This document shows positions 18,791-56,645 of a stretch of 64,000 nucleotides of DNA, piece after piece. The notes below the pieces were generated by a model that saw only the letters and a list, made by a program, of their open reading frames with translations, did not search any database and had not been told where the DNA came from. This stretch comes from Eriocheir sinensis (taxonomy: Eukaryota; Arthropoda; Malacostraca; Decapoda; Varunidae): contig NW_026112166.1 of NCBI RefSeq assembly GCF_024679095.1, forward strand, positions 79,501 to 143,500, read 5' to 3'. Within the stretch, counting starts at the first letter, position 1; each line of letters opens with the position of its first letter. The position numbers and the translations under genes are program-made.

Positions 18791-19079
18791 CATTTCCCAT
18801 CAGTGCCACGTATACCTCATCATCTCCGTCCTTTCTCTCCTCCTTCTTCTTCTTTTAACCTGTAACGCTTTGTATCGCTTCCTATGTCCTCCTCTCTCGT
18901 TCCTCCTTATTCACTGCCTTCCTTAAATTTTAGTGTTATGTTATTTTCTAAATTGAAATAGTCACTTATCTTCCCTTATTCAGACATTTGTGCCCTTTTT
19001 CCAGCACTACGCGAGGAACTCTTTCTAGCCCACTCCTCTCTGCCTATTACCATCACTACTCCTGCCACTAACTCCGCTC

Positions 19080-21090
19080 CGCTCGGAGAGAAAATTGTCT
19101 TACAGGTTAAAGAAAGAGCAAAGCACGCCCGAAAACATTAGACTTTACAATGATGCCAGGCGACGAGTAAACAGATTAGTGCATCAGGCAAAGCGTAGAT
19201 ATGAAGAAAATATTGCAGCCAACTGTAAAAATAATCCGAAATCCTTCTTCAGTTACATAAACAACAGGAAGGCGATCAGAAGTGGAATTGGACCTTTAAC
19301 AAACAGCGACGGTGCACTAGTGACTGACAGCCAACACATTGCAAACCTATTAAACAATTACTTTTTCTCGGTGTTTAATACTAACAGTCCTCCCGCCACC
19401 ACCACCAACACCAGTACTAATGTAAATCCCGAGCATGCATTGTCTAACTTTGAAATAAAACCCGATGAAGTCCTCAAAGCCCTCAAATCACTTAAAACAA
19501 ATAGAAGTCCTGGACCTGACAAAGTATATCCAACTCTGCTGAAAGAAACAAAGAGCGAAATACTCTCCTCCCTCACAACCGTATTCAATATGTCCTTGCA
19601 ACAAGGCATCGTCCCTTCAGATTGGAAAAAGGCTAACGTGACACCGATTTTTAAGAAAGGAGACAAAAAAGTACCAGGTAATTACAGGCCCATTAGTCTA
19701 ACTTCGGTTGTAGGTAAGCTACTTGAGGGCATAATTAGAGACAAAATTGTGAATTACCTTGAAAGCCACTCATTAATTGGGGACTCACAACATGGTTTCC
19801 GAAACAAAAGATCCTGCCTATCAAACCTATTAACCTTTTATAACGACCTCTTCACTATTTATGACGTAACCAAATCACTGGACGTAGTCTATCTTGATTT
19901 CCAGAAAGCGTTTGATAAAGTCCCGCATCATAAATTACTTTACAAATTAAAGCAAATAGGTATTGACGGTCAAGTAAACCAATGGATCGCGAATTGGTTG
20001 AGCAACAGACAACAAAGAGTAGTGATTGACGGATTTAACTCAGAGTGGGCGCCGGTCACTAGTGGCGTCCCTCAGGGCTCGGTTCTTGGCCCAGTGCTCT
20101 TCATTATTTATATCAACGACGTGGATGTTGGACTCAATAACCGCATCAGTAAATTTGCAGACGACACAAAGATTGGTAACTCGGTTCTCACTGACGAAGA
20201 CAGGCAAAGCCTCCAAGAGGATTTGCACAAAATTTCAGCTTGGTCGGATAGATGGGAGATGCCCTTTAACGTAGACAAGTGCCAGGTCCTTCAAGTTGGA
20301 ACGAGGAATAAGAAGTTCGATTACGAAATGCGCGGCGTTAAACTCAAAAGCGTTCAATGCGTCAAGGACTTGGGGGTCAAAATCGCGTCAAACCTCAAAT
20401 TCTCACAGCAATGCATCGATGCAGCAAATAAAGCGAACAGAATGTTGGGCTTCATTAAAAGAAACTTTTTATTCAAGAATAAAGATGTAATACTCCCGCT
20501 CTACAACAGTTTAGTCAGACCCCACTTGGAATATGCGGTACAGTTTTGGTCTCCCCACCATGCAAAGGATATTGCTAAATTAGAAGGTGTTCATGAAGCG
20601 TCGGGCAACGAAAATGATCCCTTCCTTGCGCAACAAATCCTACGAAGAAAGGCTTTCTACCCTTAACATGTTCTCTCTTGAGAAACGTCGCCTCCGAGGA
20701 AAACTGATCGAATGTTTTAAAATACTTAATGGTTTCACGAATATAGACAGATTAACATTGTTTCTGATCGATGACACTTTGCGCACGAGGAACAATGGCG
20801 TAAAACTCAGATGTAGACAAGTAAATTCAGACTGCACCAAATTTTTCTTCACCAACGTTGTAATGCGAGAATGGAATAAGCTTCCACCATCAGTGGTCCA
20901 GTGCAACACGACTGACTCCTTCAAAAAAAAGCTCGACCGTCACTTCCTTCAACGTAATATTAACTAGAGTAGAAATGCAACGTTTTGGAGTCTTCTGATT
21001 AATGTAAAATCACTTAGGTTTAAGGACAGACCACCAAGTCTGGACCATGGGGTCTGTGTGGTCTGATTTTCTATGTAAATCTATGTAAAT
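19080..21090 (+). pseudogene. CR1/jockey-like LINE, reverse transcriptase part, one frameshift
   Basis: A frame from about 19095 to 20590 encodes the linker and reverse transcriptase. It contains [63 protein letters not shown] and the catalytic FADDTK, then LVRPHLEYAVQFWSP. A frameshift near 20590 moves the frame to one running to 20967 (RRATKMIPSLRNKSYEERL ... WNKLPPSVVQC). The 3' UTR ends in tandem ATGTAAATCT units. The endonuclease domain is missing, so it is 5'-truncated and inactive in this copy. Confidence 0.9.
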
Positions 21091-21377
21091 CTGCCTCTCC
21101 TACAAGTACGTCATTCATTCACGCGGTGTCAATGGATGCTGATGATGATGATGATGACGTTGGGTCGGAGGCTCTGCTTTTGCAACGGCGATTTCTGAAC
21201 CAATTGAAGACTGTCCTGAACGATGTTTGGAAAATGTCTTCTCCTAAATTGAAGGTTATTTTTGTTTCTTGGAGGTATTTCTTAGTGCCCGTGAAACTGA
21301 ATCGATCGAGGCCTGTTACCAGCTTAGTCCGTGAACGTCAACCTCGGCTATACGTGGAGTGTTTAATTAAAGTGTTT

Positions 21378-22446
<1,069 letters not shown>

Positions 22447-22540
22447 ATCCTTTGACTTAATTATCCCCCTTTACAGTGAAAAAATAAAAATAAAAATAAA
22501 TCATTCATGAATAAATAATAGAATACAAAGGCGAAGTAGT

Positions 22541-22546
22541 TTTATT
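22541..22546 (-). promoter_or_regulatory. Candidate polyadenylation signal AATAAA
   Basis: AATAAA on the minus strand, 72 bases after the stop codon of the secreted-protein exon at 22618, a typical spacing. Confidence 0.6.
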
Positions 22547-22617
22547 TTTTGTTTACATACATTTGTGTACTTAAAACGAGTGTGTATACTTTTGATGTGT
22601 TGCTAAACCATAAAGTT

Positions 22618-23283
22618 TCACGCGGGTAACGAGAAGAACTTTCGCCCTAAATCTTTTCTCTCATCTCTCCGTTCACTTGATGGCGAAGAATCCTTACTTT
22701 TCCTCTTTAAAACGACCGGCGAGAGAGATACAGAATCCTCAGAGCGTCGTTGATTTGAATTATTGCTTGGAGTTTCGTCCTTTCTCACTGGAATGTTGAA
22801 GTCGTGTTCGTGGTTTGGGTTAGGTTCGGTGTCGTCGAGGGTGTCAGTGTAGTCTGGTATTGGTTCACCTACAGATGTCTTGTGAATGGCTCGTGACGCT
22901 TTTACTCTCTCCCACAGTAGTGAGAGCACTGCACCGAGGTAAGTCTCCAGATCGTTGAGCAAGGCCTCCTCCTTCGGTGTGATGCCGCCCTCGCTGGCCT
23001 CCGTCTCCACTATTGCACGGACGATTGGTATCAGGAATTTTCCCATCACCTCCACCTGTTTCCATTGCCCCTCATCCAGTCCTTCCGTTAGCTTGACGAT
23101 GAGTGAAGTAATTTTAGGCAAGAGCGAAATTATTACGTTTGTCATTTTTTCAAAGCTAATTTCTCTTTGAATTCCGTCACTTGATGCCACTCGGGTTTGT
23201 GAGGAAGCTTCTGAAGGTGCTGCCGTCCCTCGGTGCGCCTCCCCGGCCAGAACCGCCACCGCCAGGAGAAACACTGGAGGAAC
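22618..23283 (-). CDS. Last exon of a cysteine-free secreted protein, function unknown
   Basis: The acceptor CTTTCCCTGCAG precedes GTT-CCT-CCA-GTG, phase 0. The frame runs 221 codons to TGA. It opens VPPVFLLAVAVLAGEA, the core of a signal peptide whose methionine must be in an upstream exon I could not find. Next come a polar segment, an amphipathic helical region of about 100 residues (MTNVIISLLPKITSLIVKL, GKFLIPIVRAIVETE, LLNDLETYLGAVLSLLWERV), an acidic stretch (DYTDTLDDTEPN), and a Ser/Arg/Lys-rich tail with dibasic sites. No cysteines and no recognised family. Base composition and codon use look coding, unlike the flanking repeats. Confidence 0.75.
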   Translation of the reverse strand, partial: VPPVFLLAVAVLAGEAHRGTAAPSEASSQTRVASSDGIQREISFEKMTNVIISLLPKITSLIVKLTEGLDEGQWKQVEVMGKFLIPIVRAIVETEASEGGITPKEEALLNDLETYLGAVLSLLWERVKASRAIHKTSVGEPIPDYTDTLDDTEPNPNHEHDFNIPVRKDETPSNNSNQRRSEDSVSLSPVVLKRKSKDSSPSSERRDERKDLGRKFFSLPA

Positions 23284-23345
23284 CTGCAGGGAAAGACAAG
23301 TTTGTTCAAATTTTGTTGCTACCTATCTAGTATTGTGTCCTAATC

Positions 23346-23420
<75 letters not shown>
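23346..23420. repeat. (TA)n microsatellite
   Basis: About 37 TA units between the secreted-protein exon and the LINE to its right. Confidence 0.97.
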
Positions 23421-23424
<4 letters not shown>

Positions 23425-23459
23425 TTCACACAACATACACACCTTTTCCCAAAATTCAA

Positions 23460-26400
23460 AATGGCGCACAATAACACTGCCTCGAAGTCCTCGCCTGGGG
23501 GGGGGGGGAACACACATTCCCCCAGGGAGGACTCCCCTTGCGGCTGCCGACTTGGAAGGTGTCTTGATAACTCCTCGAACCTCTTTTTTTATCAATTTCT
23601 GCAACATTCGCGGTCTTCGTTCTAATTTTCATTCTGTGGAACACCATCTCTCCTCCTCTAAACCTCACCTTCTCTTCCTCACCGAAACACAGGTTTCTGA
23701 GGCTACTGACAGCAACCTCTACTCTGTTCCCTCCTACTATCTCTATCCTACATTTCAATCCAAAGCTGGATGTTGCGTCTATGTGCGCAACGATCGACAT
23801 CACTCGCTCTCGTGCCCACGACCTTGACTCTTCTGAATTTTCCACCATCTGGCTAAGACTTCATTGTCATTCTATTACTAAATACATCTGTGCTGTTTAT
23901 CTCTCACCTAACTCTACTAACTATGTAAAATCCTTTGACTACTTGAACTCTAGAGTGGAGCACATCTTGACCCACTCTCCCTTCGCTGAAATCTCCATTT
24001 TGGGAGATTTCAATATTCACCACCAGCTTTGGCTTTCATCCTCTTTCACTGACCAGCCTGGTGAACAAGCCTACAACTTTGCTCTCCTCAATGACCTAAA
24101 GCAGTTGGTTCAGCACCCTACACGTATTTCCGACCGTCTTGGAGACCTTCCCAACATACCTCTTCCTTACCTCGAACCCTTCTGCTTACTCTGTCAAACT
24201 GTTCTCTCCGTTGGGCTCCTCCGATCACAACCTTATTTCTGTATCCTGTCCTATCGCTCCTGTACAGCCTCTGGACCCACCGAAGAGACGATGCTTCTGG
24301 CATTTTGCTTCAGCTCGGTGGGACGACCTGAGGATGTACTTTTCCGATTTCCCGTGAAATAATTACTGCTTCCAGGAGCGAGACCCCTCTGTGTGAGCCC
24401 AGGGCATCACAGAGGTGATTGCAAATGTCTCTGGAATGGAAGCATACATTCCACGTACTTTTTCTACTCCTAAATAGCCTGGTTTATTCACGCTTGTTCT
24501 CGTGCTGTCAAAGATAGAGAGGCAGCTCAAAAAAGATGCCAGAGCCTTCGAACTCCCGCTAACCATGATCTTTACATTTCTGCCCGGAATCGTGCCAAAT
24601 CTATTCTTCGATTTACCAAAACATCTTTTGTAAAATAGAAAATGTCAAAACCTTGCTTTTTCTAATTCTTCCCAGGATTTCTGGCATCTAGCCAAAAACA
24701 TCTCCAATTTCACTTCCTCATTTTTCCCTCCTCTCCTTAACCCTAACGGCAGCACCGCTGTCTCATCTATCTCTAAGGCTGAACTCTTTTCTCAAACATT
24801 CTGTAAAAACTCCACTTTGGACGATTCTGGGCATATTCCTCCTACTCATCCCCCCCTCTGACTCCTTTATGCCTGTTATTAAGATTCTTAAGAGTGATGT
24901 TTTCTATGCCCTCTCTGGCCTCAATCCTCAGAAGGCTTATGGACCTGATGGAGTGCCTCCTATTGTCCTTAAAAACTGTGCTTCTGTGCTGACACCCTGC
25001 CTGGTCAAACTCTTTCGCCTCTGCCTGTCAACATCTACCTTTCCTTCCTGCTGGAAGTATGCCTTCATACAGCCTGTGCCTAAGAAGGGTGACCGCTCCA
25101 ATCCTTCAAACTACCGCCCTATAGTTTTACTCTCCGGTCTACCTAAAGCTTTTGAATAAATTCTTAACCGGAAGATTCAAAAGCACCTTTCCACTTATGA
25201 CCTTCTATCTGAATACCAGTATGGATTCCGCAAGGGGCGCTCTACTGGCGATCTTCTTGCTCTCTTAACTGACTTTTGGTCATCCTCTTTTAGCTGTTTC
25301 GGTGAAACTTTCTCAGTTGCGCTAGACATATCGAAAGCTTTCGATAGAGTCTGGCACCAGTCTTTGCTTTCTAAACTGCCCTCTTTCGGATTCTATCCCT
25401 CTCTCTGTTCCTTTATCTCCAGTTTCCTTTCCGGCCGTTTTATCTCTGTGGTGGTAGACGGTCACTGTTCTTCACCTAAACCTATTAACAGTGGTGTTCC
25501 ACAGGGCTCTGTCCTATCACCCACTCTCTTCCTGTTATTCATGAACGATCTTCTCTCAATAACAAACTGTCCTATCCACTCATACGCTGACGACTCCACT
25601 CTGCATTATTCAACTTCTTTCAACAGAAGACCCTCTCAACAGGAATTACATGACTCCAGACTGGTGGCTGCAGAACGCTTAACCTCAGACCTTGCTGTCA
25701 TTTCCGATTGGGGTAAAAGGAACCTTGTGTCCTTCAGTGCCTCAAAAACCCAATTTTTCCACTATCAACTCGACACAATCTTCCAAACACCTATCCCCTA
25801 TTCTTCAGTAACACTCAGCTGTCACCTTCTTCAACACTAAATATCCTTGGTTTATCCCTAGCTCAAAATATCAGCTGGAAACTTCACAGCTTTTCTCGCA
25901 CTAAATCAGCTTCCTCGAGGTTGAGTGTTTTGTATCGTCTCCGCCAGTTCTTTTCCCCCGCACAGTTGCTTTCCATTTATAGGGGCCTTGTCCGCCCTCG
26001 TATGGAGTATGCATCTCACGTGTGGGGGGCTCCACTCACACAGCTCTTCTGACAGAATGGAAATGAAGGTTTTGTCTTATCAGCCTCCTCTTACTGATAG
26101 TCTTCTACCTCTTAAATTCCACCGCCATGTTGCCTCTCTATCTTCTATCGATATTTTCATGCTGACTGCTCTTCTGAACTTGCTAACTGCATGTCTCCCC
26201 CCTCCCTCGGCCTCGTCACACACGACTTTCTACTCAAGCTCATCCCTTTACTGTCCAAATTCCTTACGCAAGAGTTAAACCAGCATCTTCACTCTTTCAT
26301 CCCTCACGCTGGTAAACTCTGGAACAATCTTCCTTCATCTGTATTTCCTCCTGCCTACGACTTGAACTCTTTCAAGAGGAGAGTATCAGGACACCTCTCC

Positions 26401-26535
26401 TCCCGAAATTGATCTCTCTTTCAGCCACTCCTCTGTACTCTTTTTAGGAGCAGTGATTAGCGGGCTTTTTTTTCATTATTGTTTTCTTTTTTTTTTGCCC
26501 TTGAACTGCCTCCTTTGTTGTAAAAAAAATGGCGG
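23460..26535 (+). pseudogene. Jockey-superfamily LINE, near full length, decayed
   Basis: The endonuclease part at 23.6-24.2 kb shows FCNIRGLRSNFHSVEHHL, LFLTETQVS and ILGDFNIHHQLW. The reverse transcriptase part at 24.87-25.85 kb shows [72 protein letters not shown] and SYADDST (the catalytic YADD). The C-terminal GKLWNNLPSSVFPP ends at 26412. A 3' UTR with GCCCTTGAACTGCCTCC and an A-rich tail follows. Several stops and frameshifts (about 24360, 24640, 25157, 25840) make it inactive. Short 3' relics recur at 13.5, 29.7, 35.5 and 41.3 kb. Confidence 0.9.
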
Positions 26536-26572
26536 TAAGATAGTTTTATGGATAGGAAAAGAAGTTCATGGT

Positions 26573-26915
26573 AGGCGGTGGCTGAGTGGTTAGCGTGCTG
26601 GGCTCGCATTCACCACGCCATGGGCAACGTCGGCTCGAATCCCCATGCTACCACCTGGGATTTTTCAGTCACCGCCGAGTGGCCTAAGACTACGCACATG
26701 CTGTCCAGAAGACCACCCATCAACCCGGACTCTAAAAAAAACCGCCCAGTGAATCAAGAATGAGTTCCGGGGGGCAGCATGAGCCAAGCATAACTGGCGC
26801 AGCTATAAAAACTGCCTGCGCCATGACGGGCTTGGGCCTACCATCTGGCCCCTGAAGAAAGCCTACCGGCACTATAGGCGGGGATGTCAAAAAAGAAAAA
26901 AAAAGAAAAAAAAAA
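26573..26915 (+). mobile_element. tRNA-derived SINE, copy D
   Basis: Head GGCGGTGGCTGAGTGGTTAG, box B GGCTCGAATCCCC about 55 bases on, the shared body, and an A-rich tail at 26889-26915. This is the clearest tRNA-like head in the window, resembling a type II (Leu/Ser) tRNA with a long variable region. Confidence 0.88.
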
Positions 26916-28738
26916 TCTCAGGAGCTTCCATGAGTAGGCCGTCTGGCCGCTTGTAGTAGTCCCCTTATATCCACGTGTGTCCTTTGTTTGTTTTAGCAGT
27001 AGCAGGAGTGTGTCTTAATCAGTAGGAGGAGGGTAGGAACTTGGTTAACGAAGAACTGCAATTTATAAATAGAGGAGTTCTTTTTTTCTGTGTGAGGCCG
27101 GAGGATGGAGGACGGGTAGAACGAGGGGTTGTAATAAGGAAATAAAGGTAAAGTTGGGAGCATGAGCTATAGCTGCGCGTGGCGGCGGTGCTCATCTCCC
27201 TTTGACCCTGTGGTGGGAGAGAACCCAGTCATCCGACACAAGGCCAGTGTGACATCCGAGTTACCACAGTTTATCATCCCCAGGTTTCCAGATTTCTCTA
27301 GAGGTACCTATTTATCGACCATCCCAAAAAGAAGGATGAGCATCTGATTGTGCTGAACCACTGCCCATGCCAGATTCTAACCCAGGCTCGCAGATTCGTA
27401 CTTAGGGACGCAAACCAATGCACTGCGGAGGAGTTAATAAGGACATGTTTAGGTTTTATTACATTCCATATAGCATGAGACAGACAGGCATTGGCAGTAC
27501 ATGAGACCGCAATAAGGAAATGGTTGGGTTTTATTGCACGTCAAGTAGAATTCCGCTGCAGGCAAGGCCGCGCTCGGTGAGGGATTGCAATACAGAGTGG
27601 AAGTGTTTAGTTTTTATTTAAAATACATATATACCCTGTACAAACAAACACATACATTCAACCCTGTTATATAAAAGTAAGAATTTTGGCATCAAACACG
27701 TTGCCTTCCCGTTCTGTCTTTACACTTTGGACATCCACTAACGACGACACAGATATAGACACAGACGCAGCTTCATCCCTGTTGTATAAAAGTAAGAATT
27801 TTGGCAGCATACGTGTTGCCTTCCCGCTCTCTCTTTACGTCTCCGGCATCCATTGACGACGACACACAGACAAGGACACAGACGCAACTTTGGCACTCTA
27901 CTGGTAAGGGAAATGACCACTTGATACGCATGATCAAGTTTCCATTCAGGTTACACACAAGGGCAGAGACAAAAGAACACTTAAGTTTGAAAAAGAGGGA
28001 AAATTCAGCGAAATGGACCACTCACTCAGTTTGTTCTGTCTAACACACAATAATAACGAAGAGTTTTGTTGGTAGAAAGACAGAGTACTCAGTGAAATTG
28101 GTTATACGCAGGGGTAGTAAGAAGAACAGTTAAATATGACAAAGAAATAAAGCTCATTGAAATGTACTATTCCCTCTGTAGGTTCTGTCTAACACTCAGT
28201 AATAGAAATGAGTTTTTTTTTGTGGCCAAGAATAAATAATGAAAGAGTATTAAGTGAGATGGGCCATACATTTGTAGGATCTATTATTCAGTATTTTCAC
28301 ACACACTTTACAAAATATGCATCAAGAATAAGGGAGCGAAGAACATGGAAGGAAATGACGGTACAAACTATATATCATACCAGGCTTACTGAAGGTAAAG
28401 ACAAAGAGACGAGGGAAGAGGTACACCTAGGAAGGGAAGAGGTGGGTCACACACTTCAGCAGACACTCTCATCACACATACAAACACACTTAACACAATC
28501 TAACGTCACTAAAGAAGAGATACAAAAACACTGGCTCGGGGTGTATGTACAAGTATGTAAAGCTATAAAATATAAGAATAATCTATTAGTGTACCTACGA
28601 ATATCTATATACATAAAAACACGCGGAGACACACGAAAAAATATATATTAAAATTTATCCTCTGAAGTTGAACAAGTGAATGGCACGGTGCGGCAGGCGA
28701 AGACGTGGGTGAATAAATAAATAAGACAACATCATTAC
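26916..28738. other. No gene supported; tandem duplication at about 27660-27900
   Basis: Two copies of about 115 bp share GTAAGAATTTTGGCA, GTTGCCTTCCCG and AGACACAGACGCA. Near 27190-27440 a SINE-like block has GTGGTGGGAGAGAACCC, also at 2981. AATAAA occurs on the minus strand at 27613-27618. A 147-residue open frame at 28208-28651 has no domain-like pattern and was not accepted. Confidence 0.5.
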
Positions 28739-28789
28739 TCACAGGTGCGACTTTCTATACCTGTCTGTCACCTTTACACGTCCGGACGA

Positions 28790-29138
28790 AGGTGAGACAG
28801 GTGGAGGACGGGAGGGAGAGAGGGATGAGGGATGAGGCACGAAAGAAGAGAAGGGAGGGATGAAGGGAGAACTGGATGAGGCATTGTAGGAGAGGAGGGA
28901 GAGGGAGAGAGGGAGAAAGGAAGGGAGGGAGAGAGGGATGAGGGATGAGGCACGATAGAAGAGAAGGGAGGAATTTAAGGAGAACTGGATGAGGCATGGT
29001 AGGAGAGGAGGAGAGGGAGGAGGGAGGAAGGAAGGAGGAGAGGGATGTGGCCCGGGAGTAGAGGAGGGAGGAGAGGGAGAGAAGGAGAAAGGGAGAAGGT
29101 ATTGAGTGGAAAGTTTTATTTTATTGCACCTAGTTACT

Positions 29139-29177
<39 letters not shown>

Positions 29178-29190
29178 ACACACACACACG
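28790..29190. repeat. Purine-rich minisatellite and (CA)n
   Basis: GGGATGAGGGATGAGGCACG-type units of about 110 bp (28790-29090) are followed by (CA)n at 29139-29188. Confidence 0.85.
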
Positions 29191-29504
29191 ACACAATGAG
29201 ACCCTCCCTATTTCTGTTCTCCCCTTCATCCAAATCTTCTCCACCAGGTAATTTTAGAAACACCTGAACACTGAGAGAGGAACAGGGGAGGGGGAGGGTA
29301 ACAGTTAAGCTTATTAGTCTTGTCATCGGAAGTCTTTCTCGAACAATAGATAACAAACTACACCGGGTTAGGTTATTAGGTATTATGATTTGTTATGGTT
29401 TACGTGCAAGGTCGTAACGCCGGTGAGATGTCTTGAAGGGCGTTTAGAGTCTGCCCTAGTCTAGTAGTGGCACGGGCGGATTTTTTTTATAGTGACGCAG
29501 TGAT

Positions 29505-29745
29505 ATATTTTACTTTTTTTTTTTTTACAGTAGAGGAGTCAGTTCAAGGGCATAAAAAAAGGAAACCAATGTGAAAAAAAAGCAGTGATACGTGCGCACT
29601 TTCCTTATATTGTACTCTCCGTGAACGTACATTATGCTCTATTTTTAACATCTCCCGTCGCAGTGTTTGAAGGGGCAGTGTTTTGCGGGCTTTTCATGGT
29701 TACACATTGCCCTTGAGCTGCCTTCCTTGATGTGGACAAAGAGAG
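29505..29745. repeat. LINE 3' relics in both orientations
   Basis: Minus-strand relic at about 29510-29570 (GAGTCAGTTCAAGGGCAT) and plus-strand relic at about 29660-29735 (GCCCTTGAGCTGCCTTCC), both from the end of the 23.5-26.5 kb LINE type. Confidence 0.65.
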
Positions 29746-29749
29746 AGAA

Positions 29750-29915
29750 AAAAAGAATACTGGGTTAGAGCAACATGATCAGCACTAAAAAAAAAAGGAA
29801 TACTGGGTTAGAGGAACGTGATCAGCACTAAAAAAAAGGAATACTGGGTTAGAGGAACGTGATCAGCACTTAAAAAAAAGGAATACTTGGTTAGAGCAAC
29901 GTGATCAGCACTAAA
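29750..29915. repeat. Minisatellite, about 45-bp unit, four copies
   Basis: Units contain GGAATACTGGGTTAGAG and GTGATCAGCACTAAAAA. They adjoin the duplicated gene end at 29.92-30.0 kb. Confidence 0.9.
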
Positions 29916-29916
29916 A

Positions 29917-29996
29917 AGCAAGTCCTGCGCCACTACTCTTTCCACTCATCGCCTCCTTCTTCCCCTCCTTCAGTAGTAATCCGTATCATCATCCAG
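29917..29996 (-). pseudogene. Tandem partial duplicate of the last exon's 3' end
   Basis: It aligns over about 80 bases with 30021-30105, which holds the stop codon of the C-x12-C gene. The duplicate stop is at 29970-29972. On the minus strand it encodes WLDDDTDYY-stop, against EDDDADYY-stop in the gene. No acceptor AG sits close upstream, so it is probably only 3' UTR sequence now. Confidence 0.7.
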
Positions 29997-30078
29997 CCAC
30001 TCCTCGGGCAACCAGTACCAAAAAATAAAAGCTCTGCGCCATTACTCCTCCCACTCATCGCCTCCTTCGTCCCCTCTT

Positions 30079-53603
<23,525 letters not shown>

Positions 53604-53723
53604 CGTCGGCTAAAGTCGTTGGTTCGAGAGGCAAAGAAATCAACAGCACTCCAATATACACACGCGGTTTCCTTCCCTGCAGACAGATCGCTCGGACTCT
53701 TTCCTCTGTGCTGGCTACTCGAC

Positions 53724-53762
53724 AACTGATACCAAGAAGTTGCGGTCGCGCCGCCTTATATA
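53724..53762 (-). promoter_or_regulatory. Core promoter of the C-x12-C gene: TATA box and initiator
   Basis: On the minus strand TATATAAG spans 53762-53755, and ATCAGTTG, matching the arthropod initiator TCAGT, has its A at 53727. The TATAAG therefore starts at -33, the normal spacing, and the ATG is 124 bases downstream. The DNA is GC-rich here. A focused promoter suggests regulated, tissue-specific expression (inference). Confidence 0.78.
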
Positions 53763-53829
53763 CCTTGCTCGGGGGGCGTGCCGCGAGGGATGAGTTGCCA
53801 TGTATTGTTTTTTGTGTGACGGACTGGAA

Positions 53830-55185
<1,356 letters not shown>

Positions 55186-55494
55186 TCAAAGCGAAAAAGA
55201 TAGAAGAAAACAAGTCAGTGAAAGTGAAAATGAAAGAAAGAGAAATGATCAGTAATTGGATGTTATACAGTGAAAAGGAATATATGAAGGAATTTACGGA
55301 GGAATAGTTAAAAAAATGAAAACATAAAGGAAGAAAAAAACGAGGAAAAAATATAAGAGGTTAATAGAAAAGGAAGCAGGAAAGAGGAAGGAAAAATTGG
55401 AAATAATAAGATAAAAAAATTAGATAAAATAGAAGAAAATGGTCCTGTGAAAATGAAAAAAAAAAATAGGAAGCGAAAATGATGTTTGGACGCA

Positions 55495-56645
55495 TATGAA
55501 AAAATGAGAAAAGTGACATGAAAAAGTGAGCCTCTCTGAAAAAATGAGAATAGTGACATGAAAAAGCGAGCCTATCTGAAAAAATGAGAATAGTGACATG
55601 AAAAAGTGAGCCTATCTGAAAAAATGAGAATAGTGACATGAAAAAGTGAGCCTGTCTGAAAAAAAAATGAGAATAGCGACATGAAAAAATGAGATCTCCG
55701 AAAAAATTGAGAAATGTGACATGAAAAAATGAGCCTCTCTGAGAAAAATGAGAATAGTGACATGAAAAAGTGAGCCTGTCTGAAAAAAAATGAGAATAGT
55801 GACATGAAAAAGTGAGCCTATCCGAAAAAAATGAGAATAGTGACATGAAAAAGTGAGCCTCTCGGAAAAAAAATGAGAATAGTGACATGAGAAAGTGAGC
55901 CTATCTGAAAAAAATGAGAATAGTGACATGAAAAAGTGAACCTCTCTGAAAAAATGAGAATAGTGACATGAAAAAATGAGCCTATCTGAAAAAAATGAGA
56001 TTAGTGACATGAAAAGTGAACCTGTCTGAAAAAATGAGAATAGTGACATGAAAAAGTGAGCCTGTCTGAAAAAATGAGAATAGTGACATGAAAAAGTGAG
56101 CCTGTCTGAAAAAATGAGAATAGTGACATGAAAAAGTGAGCCTATCTGAGAAAAATGAGAATAGTGACATGAAAAAGTGAGCCTCTCTGAAAAAATGAGA
56201 AACGTGACATGAAAAAGTGAGCCTATCTGAAAAAAATGAGAATAGTGACATGAAAAAGTGAGCCTCTCGGAAAAAAATGAGAATAGTGACATGAAAAAGT
56301 GAGCCTCTCTGAGAAAAATGAGAATAGTGACATGAAAAAGTGAGCCTCTCTGAAAAAAAATGAGAATAGTGACATGAAAAAATGAGTCTATCCGAAAAAA
56401 ATGAGAATAGTGACATGAAAAACTGAGCCTGTCTGAAAAAATGAGAATAGTGACATGAAAAAGTGAACCTATCTGAAAAAAAAAGAGAATAGTGACATGA
56501 AAAAATGAGTCTATCTGAAAAAAAATGAGAATAGTGACATGAAAAAGTGAGTCTATCTGAAAAAAAATGAGAATAGTGACATGAAAAAATGAGTCTATCC
56601 GAAAAAATTGAGAAATGTGGCATGAAAAACTGAGCCTCTCTGAAA
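55495..56645. repeat. 40-43-bp minisatellite, about 27 units
   Basis: Units contain AATGAGAATAGTGACATGAA and AAAGTGAGCCTATCTG, with variable A-run length. This shifts frame between units, so the 358-residue minus-strand frame is not a gene. Related A-rich DNA continues to about 57010. Confidence 0.95.

Noticed and set aside
23323..23420. TATA box from the (TA)n tract for the secreted-protein exon
   Set aside because: The tract is a microsatellite of about 75 bp and the exon has a splice acceptor directly upstream, so transcription starts elsewhere.
28208..28651. 147-residue plus-strand frame with mixed composition
   Set aside because: No motif, signal peptide or flanking splice evidence; AT-rich DNA makes a chance frame of this size plausible. 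Kept open only as an unlikely gene.
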